Position numbers and translations under genes: made by a program | NCBI RefSeq assembly: GCF_023101765.2 | Contig: NC_064239.1 | Span: 13,040,315 to 13,104,314 of the forward strand | Length of the DNA: 64,000 nt | DNA from: Spodoptera frugiperda | Taxonomy: Eukaryota; Arthropoda; Insecta; Lepidoptera; Noctuidae | Direction: 5' to 3' | Notes under the pieces: generated by a model | Database searches by the model: none | Seen by the model: only the letters and a program-made list of their open reading frames with translations | Told to the model about the DNA's origin: nothing | In this document: positions 45,101 to 60,100 of the stretch, in pieces | Layout of the letters: every line of letters starts with the position of its first letter | Position numbering within the stretch: position 1 is the first letter of the stretch

Positions 45101-48100
45101 AAAAGTTTTAGTAAAGTTAGTAAAGTACCTTTAACCGACCAGCATGCATGAAAAGACTGATGACTGTTGCAGAAACCAAAGAAGTGTGTTCGAACCGTGG
45201 CAGCAGGCAGTGACAATGGAACGCCAATTGCCACGGTTCGTACACACTTCCCATTTACCCCATGGGAGACAGGCGTGAGGTTATGTATGTTTGTGTGAGT
45301 GAGTCTGACTTCTCAATCTTCTCAATCTCCGATTCCCCAACAACCCTTTAATTCCTAACTCCCAAAAGACCGGCAACGCACTTGTAACGCATCTGGTGTT
45401 TCAAGTGTTCATGGGCGGCGATTGCTTACCGTATGTCATAAAAAAATATATATTAAATTATCGGTTAGAAAAATAACAAGTTGCTACTGAGTTTCAAACT
45501 TCTATTGTAGATTTGAATGACAATTACAATAATAGATTATTATTTATATTGCAGCGGTTGGCGATGTTGTAGGAGGAGTTGGCAATGGTAAGTACATTAA
45601 TTGTTTATTACAATACTGGGACCACCTAGTTGCACCTAACAAGTTGCTACTAAGTTTCAAACTTCTATTGTAGATTTGAATGACAATTACAATAATAGAT
45701 TATTATTTATATTGCAGCGGTTGGCGATGTTGTAGGAGGAGTTGGCAATGGTAAGTACATTCATTGTTTATTACAATACTGGGACCACCTAGTTGCACCT
45801 AACAAGTTGCTACTAAGTTTCAAACTTCTATTGTAGATTTGAATGACAATTACAATAATAGATTATTATTTATATTGCAGCGGTTGGCGATGTTGTAGGA
45901 GGAGTTGGCAATGGTTAGTACATTCATTGTTTATTACAATACTGGGACCAGCTAGTTTCACTTTGTAGATAGTAAATGAGACGTGATTTTTTCACCCGAT
46001 TTTATTGAAACATTGCATATGTTCACTCATGTATGGATTGTATTTGATTATGCGTGAATGTATATTTTTCAGGTGGAATCTTTTTTTACTATGTATTTTT
46101 TTATATTTAATATATGTATATACTTTTATTTGACTTACACACTATAATAGACATAACATGAACTTAAATACATACACTAAATAAAAAAAAACTAAGACTA
46201 AAATATTACTATTTAAGTTACTATGACTATGTATTATTTTATAAAATTATAATTAATCTCTCTCATTCTTAGGCAGTGGGGACTTTACGACAGTATTTTA
46301 GATTTGAATGACAATTACAATAATAGATTATTACTTATATTGCAGTGACTGGTAATGCTGTAGCAGGAGCTGGCCATAGTAAGTACATTAACTGTTTATT
46401 ACAATACTGGGACCAGCTAGTTGCACTTTGTAGATAGTATATAATGATGATGTGTGTATTGCGATTGCAATGTACAGAATTAGCTCTTCTACAGTATTAT
46501 TGTAATATTATAAAGATTACATTAAATAATCGGTTGGACAAAAAACAAATTGCTACTAACTTTCAAACTTCTACTGTATATTTGAATGACAATTACAATA
46601 ATAGATTATTATTTATATTGCAGTGGTTGGCGATGTGGGCGAGGGTAAGAACATTAACTGTTTATTACAATACTGGGACCAGCTAGTTGCACCTTGTAAA
46701 TAGTTTATGAGATGTGATTTTTTTACCCGAGTTTATTCAACTTATTCATACATAATTATAGTATGATTGCATTTAATTAAGCGTTACTGTATATTTTTCA
46801 TGTGGACACTGTTTTGGACTATGTATTATTTAATTTGTATGTAATTATCCTATATAATTCTGTTTGTTTCTCAAATAAAATAACTTACTACGTTATTAGC
46901 AAGTCACAGCTGGGCAAAAGCGTCTTCACGCTCTGAGTATTGATCACCGTGCTTATAAAACCATTGAGCGAATGAAGTTACCGGAAGTCTGGCAGAGACT
47001 GGTACGCAGTTGTAACTTCTCTCGTGTTGCGGGGGTCCATTGGCGACGGTGATTGGTTTTACAGTCTGGCTGGATATCCGATTGCTCGTTTGCCTGTATA
47101 TCCCGTTAAAAAGCGAGTTGGTGATAATAGAATTCTAATACGTATGATATTCAGATTAATAAGAACTAGCTGTACCCGCAATTTCGTACACATATAAAAG
47201 AAAAAATAAAAATACCTTGCGTTTGGTACAGTAAGCATGTCTAGGGATCGCGTCGCACATTTAAGTTTGTTTTTTGTAATTATCGGTTGGAAAAGTAACA
47301 AATTGCTATTAAGTTTCAAACTTCTCTTGTAGATTTGAATGACAATTACAATAATAGATTATTATTTATATTGCAGCGACTGGTAATCTTGTCGGAGGAG
47401 TTGGCAATGGTAAGTACATTCAATGTTTATTACAATACTGGGACCTGCTAGTTTCACCTAACAAGTTGCTACTAAGTTTCAAACTTCTATTGTAGATTTG
47501 AATGGCAATTACAATAATAGATTATTATTTATATTGCAGCGGTTGGCGATGTTGTAGGAGGAGTTGGCAATGGTAAGTACATTCACTGTTTATTACAATA
47601 CTGGGACCAGCTAGTTGCACCTAACAAGTTGCTACTGAGTTTCTAACTTCTATTGTAGATTTGAATGACAATTACAATAATAGATTATTATTTATATTGC
47701 AGTGGTTGGCGATGTGGGCGAGGGTAAGAATATTAACTGTTTATTACAATACTGGGACCAGCTGGTTGCACCTTGTAAATAGTTTATGAGATGTGATTTT
47801 TTTACTCGAGTTTTTTCAACTTATTCATACATAATTATAGTATGATTGCATTTAATTAAGCGTTACTGTATATTTTCATGTGGAAACTGTTTTGGACTAT
47901 GTATTATTTAATTTGTATGTAATTTTCTTATATAATTCTGTTTGTTTCTCAAATAAAATAACTTACTACGTTATTAGCAAGTCATAGCTGGGCAAAAGCG
48001 TCTTCACACTCTGAGTATCGATCACCGTGCTTATAAAACCATTGAGCGAATGAAGTTACCGGGAGTCTGGCAGAGACTGGTACGCAGTTGTAACTTCTCT

Positions 48101-51100
48101 CGTGTTGCGGGGGTCCATTGGCGACGGTGATTGGTTTTACAGTCTGGCTGGATATCCGATTGCTCGTTTGCCTGTATATCCCGTTAAAAAGCGAGTTGGT
48201 GATAATAGAATTCCAATACGTATGATATTCAGATTAATAAGAACTAGCTGTACCCGCAATTTCGTACACATATAAAAGGAAAAATAAAAATACCTTGCGT
48301 TTGGTACAGTAAGCATGTGTAGGGATCGCGTCGCACATTTAAGTTTGTTTTTTGTAATTATCGGTTGGAAAAGTAACAAATTGCTATTAAGTTTCAAACT
48401 TCTCTTGTAGATTTGAATGACAATAAATTACAATAATAGATTATTATTTATATTGCAGCGACTGGCAATCTTGTCGGAGGAGTTGGCAATGGTAAGTACA
48501 TTTAATGTTTATTACAATACTGGGACCTGCTAGTTTCACCTAACAAGTTGCTACTAAGTTTCAAACTTCTATTGTAGATTTGAATGACAATTACAATAAT
48601 AGATTATTATTTATATTGCAGCGGTTGGCGGTGTTGTAGGAGGAGTTGGCAATGGTAAGTACATTCACTGTTTATTACAATACTGGGATCAGCTAGTTGC
48701 ACCTAACAAGTTGCTACTAAGTTTCTAACTTCTATTGTAGATTTGAATGACAATTACAATAATAGATTATTATTTATATTGCAGTGGTTGGCGATATGGG
48801 CGAGGGTAAGAACATTAACTATTTATTACAATACTGGGACCAGCTGGTTGCAGCTTGTAAATAGTATATATGATTATGTAATACTACGCTGTGATGTGAT
48901 GTACTACACTCAATAGTCACAACTGGGCAAAGGCCTCTTCTCACTCGGAGAAGGCATGAGCATGACACAGTTCTCTCTTTAAAAGACGGATTGGTGATAA
49001 TGGATTTCAAGTACGTATAATCCTCAGATTTTTTTTCACCCTATGTGAGTGGTGTCTAAATATAATAAGTATTAGAAAAAATAAAAATACATTTCTCAAT
49101 AAATCCATTTATGACGAAATCCAATCATATTAGATATACATCTTGTAAAGTAGGTTCATACCTAGTAAAGATATATATATGACGGAGTCGGGGTGTCGTC
49201 GCGGTAATAATCGGTAGTAATGAGAACTACATTATTTGTCTATGTTTATTACAATATTGCATTTGCAGTGATAACAGTCAATAACGTAATGTAAGCGTTT
49301 ACAAAAGTTGTTAATACTACACTAGTTTACAATTAGGATTGTCTTAAGAGATGAGCGTGATCGCGCAACCGTGTCCCATGAAGGAATGTGTGTCTGACCC
49401 TTCCTCGTATCGGCTGGGTCCTATAGCGTCCCTAAAAAAACCACACTCTTTGCAGGGTCGCAGCCCTTAACTGTTTTTTTGTCTTACGTACTTAACATGT
49501 GTCGATCACACTATCTTTACAATTTGGTGAGAACTTAAAACTAAACCAATTGATTTTGAAGTGATTCATGGAAAAGGGGCTGGCAGCGGTCGTCTTAAGT
49601 GTGTTCACGAACTGTTCTCCGACATATATATATATATATATATATATAAAGTTATATTATAACTAATTAAAATCGTACAGTGGCCATTTTGGGTTCACAT
49701 TTTGACTACGTCATCGCTGACCACCCTCGAATACCTCTAAAACGACACCCATGACTAAACATTGAAAATTTAATACAGCGGCTATCTAGGTTTATACATT
49801 TTGACAGAACCATTGATTTTATTACTGTTACGGTAAATCTGATCCCATCAAAAACATCCTGTAAAAAACCCAAGTCTCGCAGCTCAGTCTTTCTACCGTC
49901 AAAAGTTGTGAGATCCATGTAATACCAAGTCGGTTAATCTATTTAGTGTCTACTTGAAGGACCTTCTGTCTTAAGTTATTACATAAGTTATTATCATGCC
50001 AATATTAAAAATATTTAACGTTTTAAACAAATAGATCGACTTGGACATCGCTTGATTTGATTATTAGTATGTATCACACTACACAGCACGACGGGCCAGC
50101 GACCAACAGGAACGAGAGTTTCAATCGCGTGAGGCGCGAGAGACTAAAGAATCTAATATAATATTGTAATATTCATTTTGTTTTCATGCGATGTCCAAGT
50201 CGATCTATTCGTTTAAAACGTTAAATATTTTTAATATTGGCATGATAATAACTTATGTAATAACTTAAGACAGAAGGTCCTTCAAGTAGACACTAAATAG
50301 ATTAACCGACATGGTATTACATGGATCTCACAACTTTTGACGGTAGAAAGACTGAGCTGCGAGACTTGGGATTTTTACAGGATGTTTTTGATGGGATCTC
50401 ACTTCTTTTTGTAGAGCCTTTAATAGAGCCTTTAAATAATGTTGTTCAGTTTCATGGGCTAAACACACCCTTACCCACCCTATACCCCCTCCCTTGCCTC
50501 ATATGGTAGGTACCTATCAACACCTATTAAATTTATAACCACCACCAACCACCAACTGCATAAATAACTTTGTAATCCCATATATTTATATGGGATTACA
50601 AAGTTATTGATGCAGTTGGTGTATTTGGAAAACTGGACCGAAATTACAAAATATTTAAGTTTTCCCATGATTAAGACACTAAACTCTATATGTATTCCAA
50701 ATATGAAGCTTCTAAGTCTGCTAGAAGTGCCTTGGACTTTTGATGATCGGTGAGTCAGTGAGTGACAAAATTTAGAAACTTTAACAAGTTGTCATTCTTA
50801 AACTACTGGTTCAAATTGACTGAAATTTTAAATATTCCGTGTTTATACAATGCTGGATTAGTTACTGAAGATTCAGGTTTCTTGCTTTATCCACAACCGA
50901 ATTATAGGGGGTCGAAAAAGGCCCGAATTGCTTCGAGAAAAGGATGGTACGGCCGTGCCGCTTTTTTTTTGCTCGACTTGGCGGGGGTACTGCCGTGCCC
51001 CCAGATTAATTGAAAATTAATCGTTTTGGTCGATATGAATAATCGAACGAAATGTATTACTTTTAGTAGTAATTATTAATAATTCACGACACATATTGGT

Positions 51101-54100
51101 GAAAGTAATAAGATAAATATCAATCCAATGTTGTTTGACCAGCAGGTATTTATTTATAATATTAAACAAAGTCTTACGATAAAAAAGGTAATTTAAAAAA
51201 CTAAAAAACCCGACTGCGTTTCATTATATTATAAAAAAAACCTAAAACAAGAAAGTCATCGTAAAATTGAAGCGGTTTTTTAGTTTTTTAAATTACCTTT
51301 TTTTATTTTATTTTCTTTTAGGTGTATTATTTTGATATATGTAGTGTCACCCTAACAGTAAATACGAATCAAACGACCCCTATCAAGCTGAAATCCATCG
51401 AGTCGTTCAGGCTAGAGAGTGAGCAATATTCGAATTTGGCGCAAAAAATCCGCCATTTTGTTTTTTTTAGTATTTTGATATATCCAGTGTCACTCTCACA
51501 GTAAATACGAATCTAACGACACCTTTCAAGCTAAAATCCATCAAGCCGTTTAGGCTGCAGAGCGTGCCAAACAATTATACATACATACATACATCATACA
51601 TACTCTTGAAAAACATAACCCTCCTTCTGGCGCAGTCGGGTAATTATATTAATTAGAAATCATACAAACAAAGTTACTTGTACTTGCTTTAAAACGAAAA
51701 GACAAAAAATTCACACATTCTGTACTAGAATAATAAATAGTGCCCTTCTAGAGCACATTTATCTGGGCTCGACATCCAACATGAAAAGATGACTTTACTC
51801 CTCCGACATAGACGTAAAAGTACATAGACGATCCCCGGCGCTGCCTACCACGCCACGCGTGTACTGCGAGCGGTTCAAGCAAATTCCATCTTTTCAATAG
51901 TCGGCCCTGTATTTACCGCGTAAAGTCCACTGCGGGTATCCTAACACTCCACAAACTTACATTTGCGTTTGGTACAGTAAGCGTGTCTAGGGATCGTGTC
52001 GCACATTTAAGTTTGTTTTTTAGTGAATATACTTGTGCGGAATAAAATGTATCCAGTGTTGTATCCGGGATATTAAAATATAATTATACCAATTTTCATC
52101 GTAATCAGACTGGTAGTTTTGTGTGATGTGTAAATATAAGACAGACAGAATATTTTTTATTCACGTTTTTGGGTTCGGTATCTAACTAGTAACACCCCTT
52201 CTGTTATTCTTTTAATATTCTCAATGTACAGGATTAACTCTTCTACAGTATTATTATAATATGTATATAGATAGATAAGTCTAAGTGTGGGAGAGCCATA
52301 CTTCGGCACGAATGGGCCGGCTCGACCGGAACGATACCACGGCTTCAACGAAAACCGACGGGAAACAACGCTCGCGTTGTGTTTCCTTGTATGAGTGAGG
52401 TTACCGGAGGCCCAGGCCCCCCTTCTCAGTCTTATTAATCCCCGATTCCCCAACAACCCTTAAATTCCTAACCCCCAAAAGGCCGGCAACGCACTTGTAA
52501 CGCATCTGGTGTTTCAAGTGTTCATGGGCGGCGATTGCTTAGGTACCGTATGTCATAAAAAATTAAATTAAATTATCGGTTGGAAAAATAATAAATTGCT
52601 ACTAAGTTTCAAACTTGTATTGTAGATTTGAATGACAATTACAATAATAGATTATTATTTATATTGCAGCGGTTGGCGATGTTGTAGGAGGAGTTGGCAA
52701 TAGTAAGTACATTCCTTGTTTATTACAATACTGGGACCACCTAGTTGCACCTAACAAGTTGCTATTAAGTTTCAAACTTATATTGTAGATTTGAATGACA
52801 ATTACAATAATAGATTATTATTTATATTGCAGCGGTTGGCGATGTTGTAGGAGGAGTTGGCGATGGTAAATACATTCACTGTTTATAACAATACTGGGAC
52901 CAGCTAGTTGCACTTTGTAAATAGTAAATGAGATGTGATTTTTTTACCCGATTTTATTCATACATTGCATATGTTCACTCATGTATGGATTGTATTTGAT
53001 TTAGCGTGAATGTATATTTTTCAGGTGGAATCTTTTTTTACTACGTTTTTTTTAATATATTATATGTATAAACTTTTATTTGATGCACACACTATAATAG
53101 ACATAACATGAACTTAAATACATAGACTAAATGAAAAAAACTAAGACTAAAATATTATTATTTAAGTTACTATCACTATGTATTATTTTATACATTCTTA
53201 GGCAGCGGGGACTTTACGACAGTATTTTAGATTTAAATTACAATTACAATAATAGATTATTATTTATATTGCAGTGACTGGTAATGCTGTAGCAGGAGCT
53301 GGCCAGGGTAAGTACATTTATTTATTTTTATTTATTTTACACTTTATGTACATTGTACAAAGGAGGACTTAATGCCAATTTGGCATTCTCTACCAGTCAA
53401 CCTTGGGGTGATGCAGAGAGACAACAGCAGGTGTAACAGCAGGCACATATTGAAATATTAAAAGATAAATAAATTATAATTATATTTATAACGGTCATGT
53501 TGTATATACAATAAATATTACAATATATACATACATATATACATACATACATACATACATACATACATACATGTACTATGTGTGTGTTGAGTCTGTCAGC
53601 CTCTTCCATATATGCTCACGAAGCCTAAATTTGAAGGACAGTCGACTGGTCGCCGTTACTGTTTATTACAATACTGGGACCAGCTAGTTGCACTTTGTAG
53701 ATAGTATATAATGATGATATGTGTATTGCGATTGCAATGCACACACTTAACTCTTCTTCTACAGTATTATTGTAATATTATAAAGATTGTATTAAATAAC
53801 CGGTTTGAAAAATAACAAATTGCTACTAACTTTCAAACTTCTACTAGATATTTGAAAGACAATTACAATAATAGATTATTATTTATATTGCAGTGGTTGG
53901 CGATGTGGGCGAGGGTAAGAACATTAACTGTTTATTACAATACTGGGACCAGCTAGTTGCACCTTGTAAATTTACCCGAGTTTATTCAACTTATTCATAC
54001 ATAATTATAGTATGATTGCATTTAATTAAGCGTTATTGTATATTTTTCATGTGGAAACTGTTTTGGACTATGTATTATATCATTTGTATGAAATTTTCCT

Positions 54101-57100
54101 ATATAATTCTGTTTGTTTCTCAAATAAAATAACTTACTACGTTATTAGCAAGTCACAGCTGGGCAAAAGCGTCTTCACACTCTGAGTATCGATCACCGTG
54201 CTTATAAAACCATTGAGCGAATGAAGTTACCGGGAGTCTGGCAGAGACTGGTACGCAGTTGTAACTTCTCTCGTGTTGCGGGGGTCCATTGGCGACGGTG
54301 ATTGGTTTTACAGTCTGGCTGGATATCCGATTGCTCGTTTGCCCGTATATCCCGTTAAACAGCGAGTTGGTGATAATAGAATTCCAATACGTATGATATT
54401 CAGATTAATAAGAACTAGCTGTACCCGCAATTTCGTACACATATAAAAGGAAAAATAAAAATACCTTGCGTTTGCGTAAGCATGTCTAGGGATCGCGTCG
54501 CACATAATTTTGTTTTTTAGTGAATACACTTTTTCGGTATAAAGTGTTGTGTCCCGGATATTAAAATATAATTATACCAATTTTCATCTTAATCAGACTG
54601 GTAGTTTTGTGTGATGTGTAAACATACAGACAGACAGAACATTTTTTATTCTCGTTTTTGGGTTCGGTATCTACCTAGTAACACCCCCTTCTGTTATTCT
54701 TTTAATATTCTCAATGTACAGGATTAACTCTTCTACAGTATTATTATAATATGTATATAGATAGATAAGTCTAAGTGTGGGAGAGCCATACTTCGGCACG
54801 AATGGGCCGGCTCGACCGGAACGATACCACGGCTTCAACGAAAACCGACGGGAAACAACGCTCGCGTTGTGTTTCCTTGTGTGAGTGAGGTTACCGGAGG
54901 CCCAGGCCCCCCTTCTCAGTCTTTTTAATCCCCAATTCCCCAACAACCCTTAAATTCCTAACCCCCAAAAGGCCGGCAACGCACTTGTAACGCATCTGGT
55001 GTTTCAAGTGTTCATGGGCGGCGATTGCTTAGGTACCGTATGTCACAAAAAAATTAAATTAAATTATCGGTTGGAAAAATAACAAATTGCTACTAAGTTT
55101 CAAACTTCTCTTGTAGATTTGAATGACAATTACAATAATAGATTATTATTTATATTGCAGCGACTGGCAATCTTGTCGGAGGAGTTGGCAACGGTAAGTA
55201 CATTCAATGTTTATTACAATACTGGGACCAGCTAGTTTCACCTAACAAGTTCCTACTAAGTTTCAAACTTCTATTGTAGATTTGAATGACAATTAAAATA
55301 ATAGGTATGGATCTATAATAACATCTCTAAATATATGGATATTTATTTAAAACACTCTAAAATTATATTTTTAAACTTTACTTATAAAAATAAAAAACAA
55401 AATAACATTAAAAAATATAAAAATAGGTGCCGACCAGTAGCGGGAGTATGGTCCAAGCCGGTAGTTATGACTCCAGAGACAGGAACCTCCTCACAATACG
55501 TGCCGTTTCGAGGAGTTGCCTGATGCAGAAGGCAGTACTGTACAGCGGATGGATTAACGAATCCATCCGCCCAACGCCAGCCTCCTAAGATGGATGTCGA
55601 GGCTTTTAGGGATTAACCAATTTTCCGACACGACTATCGGCACATGATAGCCGAATCCACATTCCACATATCGACAAACTCGTGAGCCAAGTCAAGTCAT
55701 GGGGAATGGTGACATCGATTATCATCAAGCGGCGCGCTTGTCGGTCTATCACCACTATATCAGGTTTATTGGCTACAATAGTCCTATCAGTGATGATAGA
55801 CCGATCCCAGTACAACGTGATATGGCCGTTTTCAAGAACTGGGTCGGTCACATACTTGTAGTATGGAACCTCAAACTTAACAAGTAGATAGTGCAAAGCA
55901 ACTTGCTGGTGGATAATCTTGGCCACCTGATTATGTCTGTGTAAATATTCACCATTAGCCAAACGACCACAACCAGAAATTATATGTCTTATGGATTCAC
56001 CAGGACTATGACATACCCGACATATGTCAACAGTCCCATCCTTAATAATATATTTCCGGTAGTTATTCGTAAGGATAACTTCGTCCATAATTGCAAAGAT
56101 AAATCCTTCAGTTTCTCCAAAGAGATTACTGAATCGTAGCCAAGATACGGATGCCAGAAAATCGACACTGGGCCCATGAAGGGCCCGAAAGAAGTGTCCG
56201 TGGAGCTCCTTGCTTTGCCATATCTCCTTGCGGTCATCGACTCAAGTCAGTACCACAGGTTTGCGCTAGTTCTCTTTTGCTAAAGATAGTGGAGTGAATC
56301 CTTTGTCCACTACTGCTACTTCTCGATGCATACCCTCGTTTACTTTCAGGAAATATTCCCTGAGGTTGCACACCTCACGATCATGAAGGGTCTTAGCATT
56401 TAATAAGCCTCGACTCTCACTTTTCCGCGGGATGTACAACCTCATGACCGATGAACGAGGGTGATACATACGATTTGCAGTCAGCAGTGTCCGGACTCGC
56501 CTATCCAAGGTGTCTAGTTCAGTCTGAGTCCACTTGAGTATACCAAAAGAATACATCAAGACCGGCATGACCCAACCGTTATAGGCTCGCAACTTGTTTC
56601 CGCCCGATAATAAAATTTTCAGTACCTTATTCAGGCGGCCAAAGAAGCGCTCCTGTAACGATTGTTTCATGTCCGTTCCATTGATGCCTAATCCTTTTGA
56701 CATACCCAGGTACTTGTAAGTGTCATTTGCGGAAAGCGCTCTTAGTTTTGTGAAATCTGAGAGTTCTAGACCCTCAGATTCCACAATCCCTCCCCGCTTT
56801 ACATGCATGACCGCACACTTATCTACTCCAAACTAGACATTTTTTTTCAGGACCGACGGACCTGTTGGGTTATGACCATATCAATGAGGAGTAGCTCCTT
56901 AGTTCCACGAGACCCCTTCCTACATTAACTTTGAGATACAGACAAAACGGAATTTTTTTCAATATGTTTTGTTATTTTTCTTCTCAAAATAGATGTAAGA
57001 AGTTTATAGACCGTTGGTAAACATGTAATTGGTCTATAATTTTGGGGTTCAGTGGAACTACCTAATATATGGAGTAGATGGGTAATACCTGTTGTTAGAA

Positions 57101-60100
57101 ATTTGGGTAACGATCCTGCCTCTAAAGCTGCCTGGAACTGCGATGCTAAGCGAGTGTGCGAACTAGTAAACCATTTGAGCCAGAAGTTCTGCAGCCCGTC
57201 TGGTACCGGTGATTTCCAATTTGGGACCGAACAGGCTGCATTGCTCACACCGGAGGAGGTAATTATCACCTCCTCCATGTCACCGACCAGATGTTGCGTC
57301 AAAACGTGTTAGTGGCTTCATCATCCGGTCGCCGCCCATCAGTCACATCTTGGTTAGATCGTTCCCAATTTCTATATACCAATCTCTGATCTCTTTTCTG
57401 ATCTATAATATATTATTATTTATATTACAGTGGTTGGCGATTATGTTGGAGAAGTTGGCAATGGTAAGTACATTCATTGTTTATTACAATACTGGAACCA
57501 GCTAGTAGCACTAACAAGTTGCTACTAAGTTTCAAACTTTTATTGTAGATTTGACTGACAATTACAATAATAGATTATTATTTATATTGCAGTGGCTGGC
57601 GATGTTGTAGGAGGAGTTGGCAATGGTAAGTACATTCACTGTTTATGACAATACTGGGACCAGCTAGTTGCACCTAACAAGTTGCTACTAAGTTTCAAAC
57701 TTCTATTGTAAATTTGAATGACAATTACAATAATAGATTATTATTTATATTGCAGCGGTTGGCGGTGTGGGCACTGGTAAGTACATTAACTGGTTATTAC
57801 AATACTGGGACCAGCTAGTTGCACCTTGTAAATAGAATATATGATTATGTGATACTACGCTGGGATGTGATGTACTTCATTCTACAGTCACAACTGGGCA
57901 AAGGCCTCTTCTCACTCGGAGAAGGTATGAGCATGAAACACTTCTCTCTTAAAAAGACGGATTGGTGATAATGGATTTCAAATACGTATAATCCTCAGAT
58001 TTTTTTCACCCTATGTGAGTGGTGTCTAAATATAATAAGAACTAGAAAAAATAAAAATACATTTCTCAATAAATCTATTTATGACGAAATCTAATCATAT
58101 TAGATACATATCTTGCAAAGTAGGCTCCACGGCTTCAACGAAAACCGACGAGAAACAACGCTTGCGTTGTGTTTCCTTGTATGGGTGAGGTTACCGGAGG
58201 CCCAATTCCCCCCTTCCCAACCTTCCATATCCCCGATTCCCCAACAACCCTTAAATTCCTAACCCCCAAAAAGCCGGCAACGCACTTGTAACGCATCTGG
58301 TGTTTCAAGTGTTCATGGGCGACGATTGCTCACCGTATGTCCTAAAAAAAATTGATTAAATTATCGGTTGGAAAAATAACAAGTTGCTACTAAGTTTCAA
58401 ACTTCTATTGTAGATTTGAATGACAATTACAATAATAGATTATTATTTATATTGCAGCGACTGGCAATCTTGTCGGAGGAGTTGGCAATGGTAAGAACAT
58501 TCACTTTTCATTACAATACTGAGACCAGCTAGTTGCACCTAACAAGTTGCTACTAAGTTTAAAACTTCTATTGTAGGTTTGAATAACAATTACAATAATA
58601 GATTATTATTTATATTGCAGCGGTTGGCGATGTTGTAGGAGGAGTTGACAATAGTAAGAACATTCCTTGTTTATTACAAAGTATTGTACCTGGTTCCAGT
58701 AGGAACCAGCTAGTTGCACCTAGCAAATTGCTACTAAGTTTCAAACTTCTTTTGTAGATTTGAATGACAATTACAATAATAGATTAATATTTCTATTGCA
58801 GCGGTTGGCGATGTTGTAGGAGGAGTTGGAAATGGTAAGTACATTCATTGTTTATTACAATACTGGGACCAGCTAGTTGCACCTAATAAGTTGCTACTAA
58901 GTTGTAAACTTCTATTGTAGACTTGAATGACAATTACAATAATAGATTATTATTTATATTGCAGCGGTTGGCGATGTTGTAGGAGGAGTTGGCAATGGTA
59001 AGTACATTCATTGTTTATTACAATACTGGGACCAGCTAGTTGCACCTAACAAGTTGCTACTAAGTTGTAAACTTCTATTGCAGATTTGAATGACAATTAC
59101 AATAATAGATTATTATTTATATTGCAGCGGTTGGCGATGTTGTAGGAGGAGTTGGCAATGGTAAGTACACTCATTGTTTATTACAATACTGGGACCACCT
59201 CGTTGCACCTTGTAGATAGTATATAATGATGATGTGTGTATTGCGATTGCAATGTACGGAATTAACTCTTCTACAGTATTATTGTAATATTATAAAGATT
59301 ATATTAAATAATCTTGTACTGTACCTACTGTACTGTACTGTACTTGTACCAAAACTTGTACTGTATATTTGAATGACAATTACAATAATGATTATTATTT
59401 ATATTGCAGTGGTTGGCGATGTGGGCCAGGGTAAGAACACTAACTGTTTATTACAATACTGGGACCAGGTAGTTGCACCTTGTAAATAGTATATAATTAT
59501 GATGTGTTACTACGCTATTAGCAAGTCACAGCTGGGCAAAGGTCTCTTCTCACTCGGAGAAGGTACTGAGTATTGATACCGGGTTACCGGGAGTCTGGCA
59601 GAGACTGGTACGCAGTTGTAACTTCTCTCGTGTTGCGGGGGTCCATTGGCGACGGTGATTGGTTTTACAGTCTGGCTGGATATCCGATTGCTCGTTTGCC
59701 CGTATATCCCGTTAAAAAGCGAGTTGGTGATAATAGAATTCCAATACGTATGATATTCAGATTAATAAGAACTAGCTGCACCCGCAATTTCGTACACATA
59801 TAAAAGGAAAAATAAAAATACCTTGCGTTTGGTACAGTAAGCGTGTCTAGGGATCGCGTCGCATATTTAAGTTTGTTTTTTAGTGAATATACTTGTGCGG
59901 GATAAAATGTATCCAGTGTTTTGTCCAGGATATTAAAATATAATTATACCAATTTTCATCCTTCTCAGACTGGTAGTTTTGTGTGATGTGTAAACATACA
60001 GACAGACAGAACATTTTTTAGTCTCGTTATCTACCTAGTGACACCCCCTTCTGTTATTCTTTTAATATTCTCAATGTACAGGATTAACTCTTCTACAGTA

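Larger units (their letters stand above)
48810..52665. other. Longest spacer of gene B (3.9 kb), no exon
   Basis: Holds a probable solo LTR (49180-49624), a long inverted repeat (49848-50400), an insertion of unknown type to about 51003 (relative to 63050-63080, where GTAAATCTGATTAATTGAAA is uninterrupted), a further insert at about 51187-51640 with inverted ends (AAAAAGGTAATTTAAAAAAC), the GTCTAGGGATCG repeat and a forward D1 (52283-52560). Confidence 0.6.

Noticed and set aside
49706..50509. Two copies of a 26-residue frame MDLTTFDGRKTEL as a small gene family
   Set aside because: They are the two arms of one inverted repeat read on opposite strands. They lack continuation and splice signals.
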